Source: Burkholderiaceae bacterium | GTDB lineage: Bacteria; Pseudomonadota; Gammaproteobacteria; Burkholderiales; Burkholderiaceae_E | DNA: 64,000 nucleotides | Reading direction: 5' to 3' | Assembly: GCA_024235875.1 (NCBI GenBank) | Contig: JACKLP010000004.1 | Span: forward strand, 1 to 64,000 | Shown here: piece after piece, positions 25,570 to 34,798 of the stretch | How positions within the stretch are numbered: position 1 is the first letter of the stretch | Layout of the letters: every line of letters begins with the position of its first letter | Made by a program: the position numbers and the translations under genes | Notes under the pieces: model-generated | What the model was told of the DNA's origin: nothing | Seen by the model: the letters and a program-made list of their open reading frames with translations, nothing else | Database searches by the model: none

Positions 25570-26925
25570 TCAGGTCACTGGCGTGCGCATCGTGACCAGT
25601 TCCTCGGCCGCGCTCGGGTGCAGCGCCACCGTGGCGTCGAACTGGGCCTTGGTCGCCCCCATCTTGATCGCGATGCCCGCCACCTGGACCATCTCGGCCG
25701 CATCGGGGCCACAGATGTGCACCCCCAGCACGCGGTCGGTCGCGACGTCCACGACCAGCTTCATCAGCATGCGCTCGGGGGCGTCGGAGAGCACGTTGTG
25801 CATCGGCCGGAAGGTGCTCCGATAGATCGCGATTGCGCCATGGCGCTCGCGGGCGTGGGTCTCGGTCAGGCCCACCGTGCCGATCTCGGGCGTCGAGAAG
25901 ACCGCTGCCGGGACATCGTGGTGGTCGCAGGTCCAGGGCTTGCCGCCGAACTCGGTGTCGGCGAACGCATGCCCTTCGCGGATGGCGATCGGCGTGAGCG
26001 CGAGGCGATTGGTGACGTCGCCCACCGCCCAGATCGTCGGCACGTTGGTGCGCGAGTCGGGTGTCACGGTGATCGCTCCCTTCGCGCCGGTGGCCACGCC
26101 CGCGGCTTCCAGGCCGAGCCCGTCGGTCTTGGGCAACCGACCCGTCGCCAGCATCACGAGGCCGGTGTCGCGTGACTCGCCGCTCGAGAGCGCGACCCGG
26201 TATCCGTCTTCCTTGCGTTCGATCGCCTTCAGCTCGGTTTGGGTGAGGATCTCGATGCCGTGGGCACGCATCGCCGAGGCGAGGTGCTCGCGCAGGTCGT
26301 CATCGAATCCGCGCATGATCTGCGTGCCGCGATACACGACGCAGACCTTGACCCCCAGTCGTGCGAGCAGGCACCCGAATTCGACCGCGATGAATCCGCC
26401 CCCTTCGATCACGATCGAAGCCGGCAAGGCCGGCAAATCGAAGATCTCGTTGGAGGTGACCGCCAGTTCCGCGCCCGGGATGTCCGGCCGAAACGGCGTG
26501 CCGCCCGTGGCGATCAGGATCCGACCGGCCCGTATGATCTCGCCCGTGGTCTCGATCCGGACCGTATCGGGCCCCGCGAGCGTGGCCCGCGACGCCACGG
26601 CCTCGACCCTCGCGTTTTCGAGATTGCGACGGTAGATGCCTTCGAGCCGCGAGATCTCGCGCTCCTTGGCTTCGCGCAGGGTCGCCCAGTCGAAGCGGGG
26701 GGCGTCGAGTTGCCAGCCGAAGCTGCGCGCCTCGTCGAAGGCGTCGGCGAAGCGGCTGGCAAGCACCAGCAGCTTCTTGGGCACGCAGCCACGGATCACG
26801 CAGGTGCCGCCGAAGCGGAATTCCTCGGCGATCATCACGCTCGCGCCATGGCCGGCCGCGATTCGCGCTGCGCGCACGCCACCCGATCCGGCGCCGATCA
26901 CGAACAGGTCGACTTCTCGTGTCAT
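25570..26925 (-). CDS. gor: Glutathione-disulfide reductase
   Basis: This 451-residue flavoprotein disulfide reductase begins MTREVDLFVIGAGSGGVRAAR (FAD-binding). The redox-active disulfide C42-x4-C47 lies in GGTCVIRGCVPKK, a glutathione-reductase hallmark. An NADPH-binding Rossmann segment (IEGGGFIAVEF, then YRGTQIMRGFD) and the C-terminal HPSAAEE carrying the catalytic His follow. It keeps glutathione reduced using NADPH in the cytosol. The ATG overlaps the upstream transporter stop (ATGA, 26922-26925), so the two are translationally coupled. This is consistent with the gshA/gshB genes at 50535-52804. Confidence 0.95.
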   Translation of the reverse strand: MTREVDLFVIGAGSGGVRAARIAAGHGASVMIAEEFRFGGTCVIRGCVPKKLLVLASRFADAFDEARSFGWQLDAPRFDWATLREAKEREISRLEGIYRRNLENARVEAVASRATLAGPDTVRIETTGEIIRAGRILIATGGTPFRPDIPGAELAVTSNEIFDLPALPASIVIEGGGFIAVEFGCLLARLGVKVCVVYRGTQIMRGFDDDLREHLASAMRAHGIEILTQTELKAIERKEDGYRVALSSGESRDTGLVMLATGRLPKTDGLGLEAAGVATGAKGAITVTPDSRTNVPTIWAVGDVTNRLALTPIAIREGHAFADTEFGGKPWTCDHHDVPAAVFSTPEIGTVGLTETHARERHGAIAIYRSTFRPMHNVLSDAPERMLMKLVVDVATDRVLGVHICGPDAAEMVQVAGIAIKMGATKAQFDATVALHPSAAEELVTMRTPVT

Positions 26926-28205
26926 GGTGTCTTGTTTCCTTGTCGCGGGGTCGCCATGGATTGCCGGGTGGCCTCGGCCTGGGCTCGCGCGGCGGCGAAG
27001 TCGCCCCGTTCGAGCAGCCAGGCGCCGGCAAAGCCGAACACCAGCCCCCAGAAGGGGGCGCCGATGTTGGCGATGGAGATGTTCGAGACCGTGACCAGGA
27101 AGCTGATGAGCGCACCCAGCGAGAAACGGTCCTTGAACGAGGTCACGAAGGCGGTCTGCAAGACGCGCAGCATGGCCAGGCCCGCCAGCGTGGCGATGAA
27201 GGCGGGCGGGGTCGCGAGCATCAGCCGCGTGAAGAACGGGGAGAAAAGACCGAAGGCGAGCGCGAGCACCCCCACGAGGATGCCGGCGCTGTAGTGGCGC
27301 GAGCGCTCGCCCGAGCTGGAGATCAGGGCATTGGTGGGGCCGGTCAGGCAGGTCGAGGCGCAACCGACCGCGCCGGTGAGGATCGACCATGCGCCGCAGG
27401 CCGTGGTGACGGCGTTGACCGGGGCGCGGTGTCCGACCGCATCGAGCACCGCGAAGCCCTGTCCGTTTTGCACGATCAGCACTGTGATCGCGAGCGGCAC
27501 GACCAGTTCGATCATCGCCTGCCAACTGAATACCGGTCGATACAGGTTCGGCGAGGCGATCACCGCGCCGGCCGCCTGCGTCGGATCGATTCCGCCCGAG
27601 AACGCGATGACCAGCGCGCCAGCGATCAGTGCGCCGATCAACGGGGGCATGCGCCTGCCCGCGGCGGGCAGCGCGCTGAGCACGACGAAGGTCGCGCTCA
27701 TGGTGGCGGCCAGCGCGAAGTCATCGCGGATCGCGAAGATCAGGTCGAGGCCGAACTTCATGAACACGCCGGCGACCATGCCCATCACGATCGGCATCGG
27801 CACGGCCCTCATCAGGCGGCCGACCACGCCGGTGAGCCCGAGCACGAGCATCAGCACGCCGCAGGCCAGAAACGCGCCGATCACCTCGGCGTAGCTCAGG
27901 TGGGCCAGTGCCGGGCCGACCAGCACCGTGCCCGGGATCGTCCAGAAGAACACCAGCGGCTGCCGGTAGAACCAGCAAAAGCCGATGCTCAGCAGGCCGT
28001 TGACGAAGAAGGCGCCGAAGATCCATGACGCCAGGTCGGCCGAGCTCAGCCCGCCGCCGCTACCGACCGACAGGATGATCGCCAGGGGCCCGGTCGCCGC
28101 GAAGATGAAGCCGATCAGGCCGTTGGCGAAATACACGCCGACCACGTCGGCCAGTACGCGGGCAGGAGACGGAAACGGGCGTTGGAAGGCTTCGAGCGCA
28201 CGCAT
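26922..28205 (-). CDS. BenE-family benzoate/H+ symporter-like transporter
   Basis: This 427-residue membrane protein with about twelve helices matches the BenE family, including FFVNGLLSIGFCWFYRQPLVFFWTIPGT, VPMPIVMGMVAGVFMKFGLD, LTGPTNALISSSGERSRHY and the C-terminal SNISIANIGAPFWGLVFGF. BenE of Acinetobacter imports benzoate, but many homologues lie outside benzoate clusters and have unknown substrates. No benzoate genes are adjacent. Instead the stop overlaps the gor start, an odd pairing that may reflect only operon packing. The substrate is therefore left open. Confidence 0.88.
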   Translation of the reverse strand: MRALEAFQRPFPSPARVLADVVGVYFANGLIGFIFAATGPLAIILSVGSGGGLSSADLASWIFGAFFVNGLLSIGFCWFYRQPLVFFWTIPGTVLVGPALAHLSYAEVIGAFLACGVLMLVLGLTGVVGRLMRAVPMPIVMGMVAGVFMKFGLDLIFAIRDDFALAATMSATFVVLSALPAAGRRMPPLIGALIAGALVIAFSGGIDPTQAAGAVIASPNLYRPVFSWQAMIELVVPLAITVLIVQNGQGFAVLDAVGHRAPVNAVTTACGAWSILTGAVGCASTCLTGPTNALISSSGERSRHYSAGILVGVLALAFGLFSPFFTRLMLATPPAFIATLAGLAMLRVLQTAFVTSFKDRFSLGALISFLVTVSNISIANIGAPFWGLVFGFAGAWLLERGDFAAARAQAEATRQSMATPRQGNKTP

Positions 28206-28298
28206 GTCGGCAAGGCTTGGGCCGGTGCGATGAGTCTCGCATCGGCGTCGGGTCGGCGGTCATGGCCAGCGACGGCTAGAATGCCGTCGCGGCGGGTT

Positions 28299-28625
28299 TC
28301 AGACGCCCCAGGTGATGTCTTTTCCGGCCGAGTGGGCCTGCTCGAGCATCTCGATCAGCGGAAAGGCCCGCTGCTCGAGCGAAACCACCTGCTCGGCATC
28401 GTCCTGGGCGGCTTCGGTGCCGTCCGGTGCATTGGCCGGGGCCGACGCGCGGTGGCGGTCGGCCTCGATGGCCGTGCGCAATGCGACCACGGCTGCCGGC
28501 ATCTGGTCGACCGTGATGATGCCCTTGGGGCCGGGCGTCTTGCCGATGATCTCGAGCAAATGCTCCGCCACCGATTGCAGCATCGTCACGGTCCCCGTGG
28601 CGCGAGACTTGAAGTCGTAGATCAT
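28299..28625 (-). CDS. DUF1840 family protein
   Basis: This 108-residue protein starts MIYDFKSRATGTVTMLQSVAEHLLEIIGKTPGPKGIIT, the conserved N-terminus of DUF1840, a small cytosolic family common in beta-proteobacteria and of unknown function. The second half is Ala-rich and helical and ends in DITWGV. Family similarity sets the start at 28625, not at the upstream in-frame Met (MGENRN). It is divergent from the lipoprotein gene with only about 20-30 bp between the starts, so the two 5' regions overlap. Confidence 0.85.
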   Translation of the reverse strand: MIYDFKSRATGTVTMLQSVAEHLLEIIGKTPGPKGIITVDQMPAAVVALRTAIEADRHRASAPANAPDGTEAAQDDAEQVVSLEQRAFPLIEMLEQAHSAGKDITWGV

Positions 28626-28645
28626 GTTCCGGTTCTCTCCCATCG

Positions 28646-29299
28646 GTGAAAGCAATGTGTCCTGATTATGGTCCCCGACGCGCGTCAACGGTAGCGAGCC
28701 CGGACCGAGCCCGCGTCGAACCGGCTTGCGGCAGGCCGTCGCGGGGCCGCGCGCGGCTGGCCGGCGTGTTGCCGATCGCGTTGGCCGCAGCCCTGCTCGG
28801 TGCTTGTTCTCCAACCTACAACTGGCGCGAGATCCGCCCCGAAGGCGGCGGTTTTGCCGTCATGGTGCCGGCACGGCCGTCCAAGATGTCGCGCGCGATC
28901 GATCTGGACGGCCTGGCCGTCACCATGACGATGCACGGGGCGCGAGTCGATCCGGCCTCATATACGGTGGGCGTGGTCGACCTGCCGGAGGACTCCGCGC
29001 GGGTGCGCGCCCATGCCGTGGATGCGATGCGCAGGGGCATGTTGCGCAATATCGGCGCCGCCGACGACATCGCGCTGACGGCCACGTCCGTGCCCTTCGG
29101 CGCGATCGGCGCGACGGCAAAGGCGCGTATCGGCGCGACGATGGTGCGCGCCAGCGGTCGCCGTGGCGACCAGGCGCTGCAGATGGTCGCGGTGTTCGTC
29201 GCCCGGGGCCAGCGTGCCTGGCAGGCGGTCGCGATCGGTTCGTCGCTGCCGGATGCCTCGACCCGGCTCTTCACGGATAGCCTGCGGCTGTTGCCATGA
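28646..29299 (+). CDS. Putative lipoprotein
   Basis: This protein is up to 217 residues. A hydrophobic stretch ends in a lipobox (LPIALAAALLGAC, Cys around residue 53 from the GTG at 28646), followed by SPTYNWREIRPEGGGFAVMVPARPSKMSR. The long pre-lipobox region implies that the true start is downstream of 28646 (ATG at 28655 or a later GTG); I cannot decide. The mature domain (about 165 residues) has alternating hydrophobic residues typical of a beta-rich periplasmic domain. It precedes the MFS gene by 13 bp, so they probably share an operon. Function unknown. Confidence 0.7.
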   Translation: MKAMCPDYGPRRASTVASPDRARVEPACGRPSRGRARLAGVLPIALAAALLGACSPTYNWREIRPEGGGFAVMVPARPSKMSRAIDLDGLAVTMTMHGARVDPASYTVGVVDLPEDSARVRAHAVDAMRRGMLRNIGAADDIALTATSVPFGAIGATAKARIGATMVRASGRRGDQALQMVAVFVARGQRAWQAVAIGSSLPDASTRLFTDSLRLLP

Positions 29300-29312
29300 T
29301 CCGGATTCGGCG

Positions 29313-30551
29313 ATGAGTGCTGACTCGCTTCTGCCCCGAGGACTCGCGATCCGCGTGTTCGCCTGCCTGGCCGGGGGCTACTTCATGTCGTATGCGCTGC
29401 GCTCGATCAACGCGGCGATCGCCCCCGAACTCGTGCGCGAGTTCGGACTGAGCAATGCCGCGTTGGGTTCCCTGTCGGCCGCGTATTTCTTCGCGTTCGC
29501 CGCGATGCAGTTGCCGCTGGGCACCTGGCTCGATCGCTACGGCTCGCGCCGCACCGATGCCGCGCTGCTGTTGTTGGCGGCGGCCGGTTGCTTCGTCTTC
29601 TCGATGGCGCAAGGCGTGGGCATGCTGTGGGTCGGTCGGGCCCTGATCGGGGCCGGGGTTGCCGGCGCGCTGATGTCGTCTTTGCGCGCTTTTCGCTTCT
29701 GGTATGCACCCCAGCGGCAGGGGCAACTCGTGGCGTGGATGTTGGTGGTGGGAACCGGCGGTGCGCTCGCGTCGACGGTTCCGGTACGGGCAGCCTTGCC
29801 GATCTACGGCTGGCGCGGCGTGTTCGTCGCCGCTGGCGTCTTGCTCATCGTGGCCAGCATGGCGATCCGGTGGCTATTGCCGCGCAACGAGCAGACCCAG
29901 CCCAAGGTGGCCAATGGGCCCGGCCTGTGGCGTGGCTACCTCGATGTCTACGCGGACCGCTACTTCTGGCGCTTCGGCGTGATGGCGGTGGTGGTCCACT
30001 CGGGCTTCATCTCGTTCCAGAGCCTGTGGACAGGCCCCTGGTTCACCGAGGTGCTCGCGATGACGCCGGACCAGGCCGCCGAGGCCTTGTTCCTGTTGAA
30101 CCTGGTGCTGATGTTCGGCTTCCTGCTGCTGGGCTGGCTCGCGCCGCGACTGGAGCGAGCAGGCCTGTCGGTGCTGCGCCTGGTCGCGCTGACCACCGTC
30201 GTGGTGATCGCATTGCACGTGGCCATTGCGTTCGCTTCCGGCCCGCTCGCCCTGGTGCTGTGGATCGTGTACGCCGTGGTTGCGACCTACTACACCTTGA
30301 TGCAGACCCATGTCAGCCTGTCTTTTCCGCCAGCGCTGACCGGACGCGCCTTCACCGCCTACAACCTGCTGATCTTTGGCGGAATCTTCCTGGCGCAATG
30401 GCTGTTCGGCGGGCTCATCGACCTGATCGCGACGACCGGCGTACCGCTCGAACTGGCCTTCCGGCGCGCCTTGCTGGTCTGGACCGGCGCCGAGGTGCTG
30501 GCGCTCGCGTGGCTGGTCGGCTTTCGCGCCAGACCCCGCACGGCCGCCTGA
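29313..30551 (+). CDS. MFS transporter
   Basis: This 412-residue protein has twelve predicted helices and the MFS signature between helices 2 and 3 (GTWLDRYGSRRTD), plus GRALIGAGVAGALMSSLRAF. The N-terminal half resembles the nitrate/nitrite or organic-anion families of MFS (conserved YFMSYALRSINAAIAPELVREFGLS). The start ATG at 29313 gives MSADSLLPRGLAIRVF. It lies 13 bp after the lipoprotein gene and is convergent with the CaiB-type gene. Its substrate is unknown. Confidence 0.88.
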   Translation: MSADSLLPRGLAIRVFACLAGGYFMSYALRSINAAIAPELVREFGLSNAALGSLSAAYFFAFAAMQLPLGTWLDRYGSRRTDAALLLLAAAGCFVFSMAQGVGMLWVGRALIGAGVAGALMSSLRAFRFWYAPQRQGQLVAWMLVVGTGGALASTVPVRAALPIYGWRGVFVAAGVLLIVASMAIRWLLPRNEQTQPKVANGPGLWRGYLDVYADRYFWRFGVMAVVVHSGFISFQSLWTGPWFTEVLAMTPDQAAEALFLLNLVLMFGFLLLGWLAPRLERAGLSVLRLVALTTVVVIALHVAIAFASGPLALVLWIVYAVVATYYTLMQTHVSLSFPPALTGRAFTAYNLLIFGGIFLAQWLFGGLIDLIATTGVPLELAFRRALLVWTGAEVLALAWLVGFRARPRTAA

Positions 30552-30611
30552 GCGCGGCCCCTGGGGTCGAGCGCTGCGCGGCCGATGGGCCCGCGCAGCC
30601 GAACGGCTCGC

Positions 30612-31646
30612 TCAGCTGAACCGGATCACGTCGGCCGGGAACGGGCAGGGCTCGTCGCGGAAGAGGGCGTTGTCGCGATTCTGTGCATGGCGCGCGGCTT
30701 CCGCGAAATCGAGCACCGGCGCCAGACAGGCGTCGCGCTGCTCGCCGATCGCACCCCATTCGTCGCGTGTCTTCTGGCGAAAGCGCTCGGCGAAGCGCTC
30801 GATCGTGGCCGCATGCGTGTCGGCATCGTATTGACGGGCCAGGTCGATCTCGTCGGACAGGCCCAGGACGTCGACCAACTCGCGATAGAACTTGGGCTCG
30901 AGCGCGCCGACCGACACGAAGCGATCGTCGGCGGTGCCGTAGACGCGGTAGAACGGCAAGGCGCCGTCGAGCAGGTTGTTGCAGCGGGTGGTGTTCCAGC
31001 GTCCGGCCGCCATCAGGCCGTGGAACATCGGGCTCAGGCCCAGCGTCCCCGCCAGGATACTGGTCTCGGCGACGCCGCCTCGACCGTTGATCGAGCGCTG
31101 CACCAGCTTGGCGAGCACGCCCACTAGCAGGTGCATCGCACCGCCGCCGAAGTCGGCGACCACGTTCAGCGGCACCACGGGCTCATCGCGATGGCCGATC
31201 GCATTGAGCAGGCCCGAGATCGCCAGGTAGTTGATGTCATGACCGGCCCGCGCCGTATACGGCCCGGCCACGCCCCAGCCCGAGAGCCGACCCACGACGA
31301 GCCGGGGATGGGTCTGGGCGAGGCCGGCGGGGTCCAGGCCCAGGCGCTCGAGCACACCGGGCCGAAAACCCTCGGTCATCACGTCGGCCTGCGCCAGTAC
31401 CGACTTGAGCTCTGCGAGCCCATCCGCGCTCTTCAGGTCGAGGAACAGCGGCTTCTTGCCGGCGTTGAGCAGGTCGTACTTCGGATTCATGCCCACGCCC
31501 AGGCCGGGGTCGGCGGGCGGGCTCACGCGGGTGACCTCGGCGCCCAGTTGCATCAGCACCATGCCGGCGAACGGCACCGGACCGATCGCATGCAGTTCGA
31601 CGACTTTCAGGCCTGCCAGGGGCAGTTCGGATCCGGCTTGAGTCAC
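30612..31646 (-). CDS. CaiB/BaiF family protein, alpha-methylacyl-CoA racemase-like
   Basis: This 344-residue protein resembles alpha-methylacyl-CoA racemase more than formyl-CoA transferase. Its AGHDINYLAISG segment carries the catalytic Asp of the racemase group, and LPFYRVYGTADDRFVSVGALEPKFY is typical of that group. It would epimerise 2-methyl-branched acyl-CoA thioesters so that beta-oxidation can proceed, or transfer CoA. AAGGAGAG six bases upstream of the GTG at 31646 makes that the best start; ATG at 31676 lacks such a site. It is the last gene of the minus-strand block with HMG-CoA-lyase-like, carboxylase and CoA-ligase genes, suggesting branched-chain acyl-CoA catabolism. Confidence 0.85.
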   Translation of the reverse strand: MTQAGSELPLAGLKVVELHAIGPVPFAGMVLMQLGAEVTRVSPPADPGLGVGMNPKYDLLNAGKKPLFLDLKSADGLAELKSVLAQADVMTEGFRPGVLERLGLDPAGLAQTHPRLVVGRLSGWGVAGPYTARAGHDINYLAISGLLNAIGHRDEPVVPLNVVADFGGGAMHLLVGVLAKLVQRSINGRGGVAETSILAGTLGLSPMFHGLMAAGRWNTTRCNNLLDGALPFYRVYGTADDRFVSVGALEPKFYRELVDVLGLSDEIDLARQYDADTHAATIERFAERFRQKTRDEWGAIGEQRDACLAPVLDFAEAARHAQNRDNALFRDEPCPFPADVIRFS

Positions 31647-31704
31647 GCAGTGCTCTCCTTGTTCGAAGGCCGACATTGTCCGGCCCGGGCGACGGGGCCG
31701 CGAT

Positions 31705-32673
31705 TCATCGTCCGGAACGCAGTGCCCGCAGCGATCCGCTGTGCATCAGCCGGCCGTCGAGCCGGCGGCCGATGATGCGCTCGGCCAGCCGGGCCGCGTC
31801 GATCAGCCGCTCGAGATCGATGCCGGTCTCGATGCCGAGCTCGTGGCACAGGAACACCAGGTCCTCGGTGCAGATGTTGCCCGATGCGCTGCCGTGCTCG
31901 TGGCCGCAGAACGGGCAACCGCCCAGGCCGGCGACCGAGGCGTCGAACAGATCCACGCCGTGCTCGAGTGCCGCCAGCGCGTTGGCCATGCCAATGCCTC
32001 GGGTGTCGTGCAGGTGCAGGCCGACCCGCACGTCGGGCAGGATGCGCCGAACGAGGTCGACGCGCGCACGCACCGAGCGCGGATTGGCCCAGCCCACCGT
32101 GTCGGCCAGATAGAGCTTGGGGAGCGTGAAGCCCGCCGTCCGTTGCATCTGCGCGATGTGTTCGAGTGCGGCCGCGATCCGTGCCTCGCTTATCTCGCCT
32201 TCGAGATTGCAGCCGAACGCGGTCATCAGGTAGGCCGACTCGATCGCCAGCCCGGCGTCGCGATAGAGATCGACCCAGGCGCTCTGTCGCTCGGCCATCT
32301 CGTCTGCGCCGATGCCGTTGTTCTGGCGGCTGAACGCGTCCGAAGCGTAGAAGTACAGGCTGCCGACCAGGTCCACCGCCGGCACCGCGCGCGCGCGCTC
32401 GAAGCCCTGGCGGTTCAGCCACAGCCCGGTATAGCGCGTGCCTGGGCGCTTGCGGATGGCCGCGAACAAGGCGTCGGCATCCGCCATCTGCGGAACCCGC
32501 TTCGGGCTGACGAAGGACGCGACCTGGATCTGCGCGAGGCCCGCTTCGGCCAGCGCCTCGACCAGCGCGGCCCGTTCCGCGAGCGCATAGCTGCGCGGCT
32601 CGATCTGGAAGCCCTCGCGCGGCCCCTCCTCGTGGATCTCGACGAAGGCCGGTAGCTCGTGATTCTGATCCAT
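31705..32673 (-). CDS. Hydroxymethylglutaryl-CoA lyase-like protein
   Basis: This 322-residue TIM-barrel protein of the HMGL/DRE-TIM family has EEGPREGFQIEP near the start, HLHDTRGIGMANALAALEHG (metal-ligand His pair) and DASVAGLGGCPF, which contains the catalytic Cys found in HMG-CoA lyases. It cleaves 3-hydroxy-3-methylglutaryl-CoA-type esters to acetyl-CoA plus an acetoacetate-like product. The loop after GGCPF is unusual (CGHEHGSASGN, longer and with an extra Cys), so the substrate may be larger than HMG-CoA. Its position beside biotin-carboxylase subunits matches leucine and acyclic-isoprenoid degradation, where this enzyme does the final cleavage. Confidence 0.85.
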   Translation of the reverse strand: MDQNHELPAFVEIHEEGPREGFQIEPRSYALAERAALVEALAEAGLAQIQVASFVSPKRVPQMADADALFAAIRKRPGTRYTGLWLNRQGFERARAVPAVDLVGSLYFYASDAFSRQNNGIGADEMAERQSAWVDLYRDAGLAIESAYLMTAFGCNLEGEISEARIAAALEHIAQMQRTAGFTLPKLYLADTVGWANPRSVRARVDLVRRILPDVRVGLHLHDTRGIGMANALAALEHGVDLFDASVAGLGGCPFCGHEHGSASGNICTEDLVFLCHELGIETGIDLERLIDAARLAERIIGRRLDGRLMHSGSLRALRSGR

Positions 32674-32712
32674 GCGTCGACAGCCTCCGGGTGTCCTGTC
32701 CGGCAAGGGACA

Positions 32713-34776
32713 CTATTGCTTGCCGGGTTCGCTCGCGACCTCGACGCGCGCGAGCACCGCGCCGCGCTCGACCATGTCGCCGACCGCGACCGAGACACCG
32801 CGCGCGACGCCCTCGGACGGCGCGGCGATGCGAAGTTCCATCTTCATCGATTCGATGACGATCAGTACCTGGTGCTCGTTCACCGGCTCGCCGTCGGTGA
32901 CCCGCACTTCAAGCACCTTGCCGGTCAGTGGCGCGAGCACTTCGCTGCCCTTGCCGCCATCGCCGCCGGCCTGCGAGTGCAGCGCGGGGCGAATGCGGGC
33001 GCCGGCCTGCACATGGCCGTCGGACAGCCAGAACCGGTCGCCGGCGAAGCCGTGCCACAGGCAGGCCCCGACGCCGTCGATGGTGATCCGATCCGGGCTG
33101 GCCGGGTCCGACGCGGGTTCCAGGCCGACCTCGGTCACGGTATCGCCGATCCGCACCCGGTAGCTCATCGATATCGCGCCGTCGGGGGCCGGTGCCGTTC
33201 CTACCGTCGCCAGGACCTCGCTGGCAGCAGGATCCATACCCGTCGTCGGGCCGATGTCGACCCGAATGGAGAAATGCGGCCACGATGGCAGGTGCCCCGT
33301 GTTCTCGCCCAGGCGCCAGTGGGTGAATGCCGGCCAGGCCGAGGCCGGTGCGTCTGCGCCGGCGCGACGATCGATCCCGAAGGTCAGCGCCGCTGCCACC
33401 GCCGCCACGTGGCGCCGCCATGCGGGCGGGGCAGGGGTGAGTTCGGGCAGCAGCGCGTCGATCGTCGTCGTGTCGGGCGTGGCGTCGACCACGGCGGGGG
33501 AACGAAAGAGGGCATCCAGGAACGCAAGATTGTTGGCCGGCCCGGCCAGCCGCGTCGCGGCCAGCGCGGTGCGCATCGAGGCGATCGCCTCGGCGCGCGA
33601 GCGGGCCGCCGTGATCAGCTTGGCGATCATCGGATCATAGTGCGGCGTGATCGCGTCGCCGGCACGCACGGCGGTCTCCACGCGCGCCGGCGCACCCGGT
33701 AGATGCAGCCGGTGCAGGCGGCCCGTGCTCGGCATGAAGCCGGCGTCGGGGTCCTCGGCATAGAGGCGTGCCTCGATCGCGTGGCCCTCGCATCGCACTT
33801 CGGCCTGCGAGAGCGCGATACCGGCGCCGGCCGCGGCGCGGATCTGCAGCTCCACCAGATCGAGGCCGGTCACGGCTTCGGTGACCGGGTGCTCGACCTG
33901 CAGTCGCGGGTTCACCTCGAGGAAATGGAAGACGTCGCCAGTGACCAGGAACTCGACCGTGCCAAGCGCCCGGTAGCGGACATGGCGGCCGAGCGCGACC
34001 GCGGCCTCGAGCATGCGCGAGCGCATCGAGTCGGGCAGCGGCAGTGCGGGCGCCTCTTCCACGACTTTCTGATGGCGCCGTTGCAGCGAGCATTCCCGGT
34101 CCCACAGGTGGATCACCTTGCCCGCGCCGTCGCCGAGGATCTGCACCTCGACATGGCGGCCATCGGCCAGGTGCTTCTCGACCAGGACGGCATCGTCGCC
34201 GAAGGCATTGAGTCCCTCGCGCATCGCGGCGCCGATGTGGTCGGCCAGCGTCTGGTGGGCGCGCACGACACGGATGCCCTTGCCGCCACCGCCGGCCGCC
34301 GCCTTGAGCATGACCGGATAGCCGATTTCGCCGGCCAGTGCGGCGATGCGCGCCGGATCGCGGCTGGCCTGCGCCGGGCCGGGGATGACGGGTACGCCGG
34401 CCGCCAACGCCAGGCGCTTGGCCTGGGCCTTGTCGCCGAAGCCGCGCAGCACGTCTGGCGAGGGCCCGATGAACGCGATGCCCCGGGCATGAAGCGCCTC
34501 GGCGAATTCCGCGTTCTCGGACAGGAAGCCATAGCCGGGGTGAACCGCGTCGGCGCCGACTCGCTCGGCCGCAAGCACGACGCGATCGACGTCGAGATAG
34601 CTCTGTCGCGCCGGCGCCGGGCCGATGGCCACCGACTCGCCGATCCGTCCCACGTGCATGGCATCGCGATCCGCATCGGAATGGACCGTGGCGATCGCGA
34701 TGCCCATTCGCTCACAGGTACGCGCGATCCGGCAGGCGATCTCGCCTCGATTCGCGATCAGGATCTTGCGAAACAT
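32713..34776 (-). CDS. Acyl-CoA carboxylase alpha subunit (biotin carboxylase + BCCP)
   Basis: This 687-residue protein combines a biotin carboxylase domain (1-450; KILIANRGEIACRI, the Gly-rich ATP loop AAAGGGGKGIRVV, EVNPRLQVEHPVTE), a linker/BT domain and a C-terminal biotinyl domain with biotinylated Lys near 645 in ESMKMEL. With the beta subunit encoded just upstream it forms a 3-methylcrotonyl-CoA, geranyl-CoA or related acyl-CoA carboxylase. It carboxylates biotin with ATP and bicarbonate. The preceding gene ends 22 bp before this start, so both are in one operon with the lyase and the racemase. Confidence 0.93.
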   Translation of the reverse strand: MFRKILIANRGEIACRIARTCERMGIAIATVHSDADRDAMHVGRIGESVAIGPAPARQSYLDVDRVVLAAERVGADAVHPGYGFLSENAEFAEALHARGIAFIGPSPDVLRGFGDKAQAKRLALAAGVPVIPGPAQASRDPARIAALAGEIGYPVMLKAAAGGGGKGIRVVRAHQTLADHIGAAMREGLNAFGDDAVLVEKHLADGRHVEVQILGDGAGKVIHLWDRECSLQRRHQKVVEEAPALPLPDSMRSRMLEAAVALGRHVRYRALGTVEFLVTGDVFHFLEVNPRLQVEHPVTEAVTGLDLVELQIRAAAGAGIALSQAEVRCEGHAIEARLYAEDPDAGFMPSTGRLHRLHLPGAPARVETAVRAGDAITPHYDPMIAKLITAARSRAEAIASMRTALAATRLAGPANNLAFLDALFRSPAVVDATPDTTTIDALLPELTPAPPAWRRHVAAVAAALTFGIDRRAGADAPASAWPAFTHWRLGENTGHLPSWPHFSIRVDIGPTTGMDPAASEVLATVGTAPAPDGAISMSYRVRIGDTVTEVGLEPASDPASPDRITIDGVGACLWHGFAGDRFWLSDGHVQAGARIRPALHSQAGGDGGKGSEVLAPLTGKVLEVRVTDGEPVNEHQVLIVIESMKMELRIAAPSEGVARGVSVAVGDMVERGAVLARVEVASEPGKQ

Positions 34777-34798
34777 GGCGTCGTCTTCCGGGGCAAGG

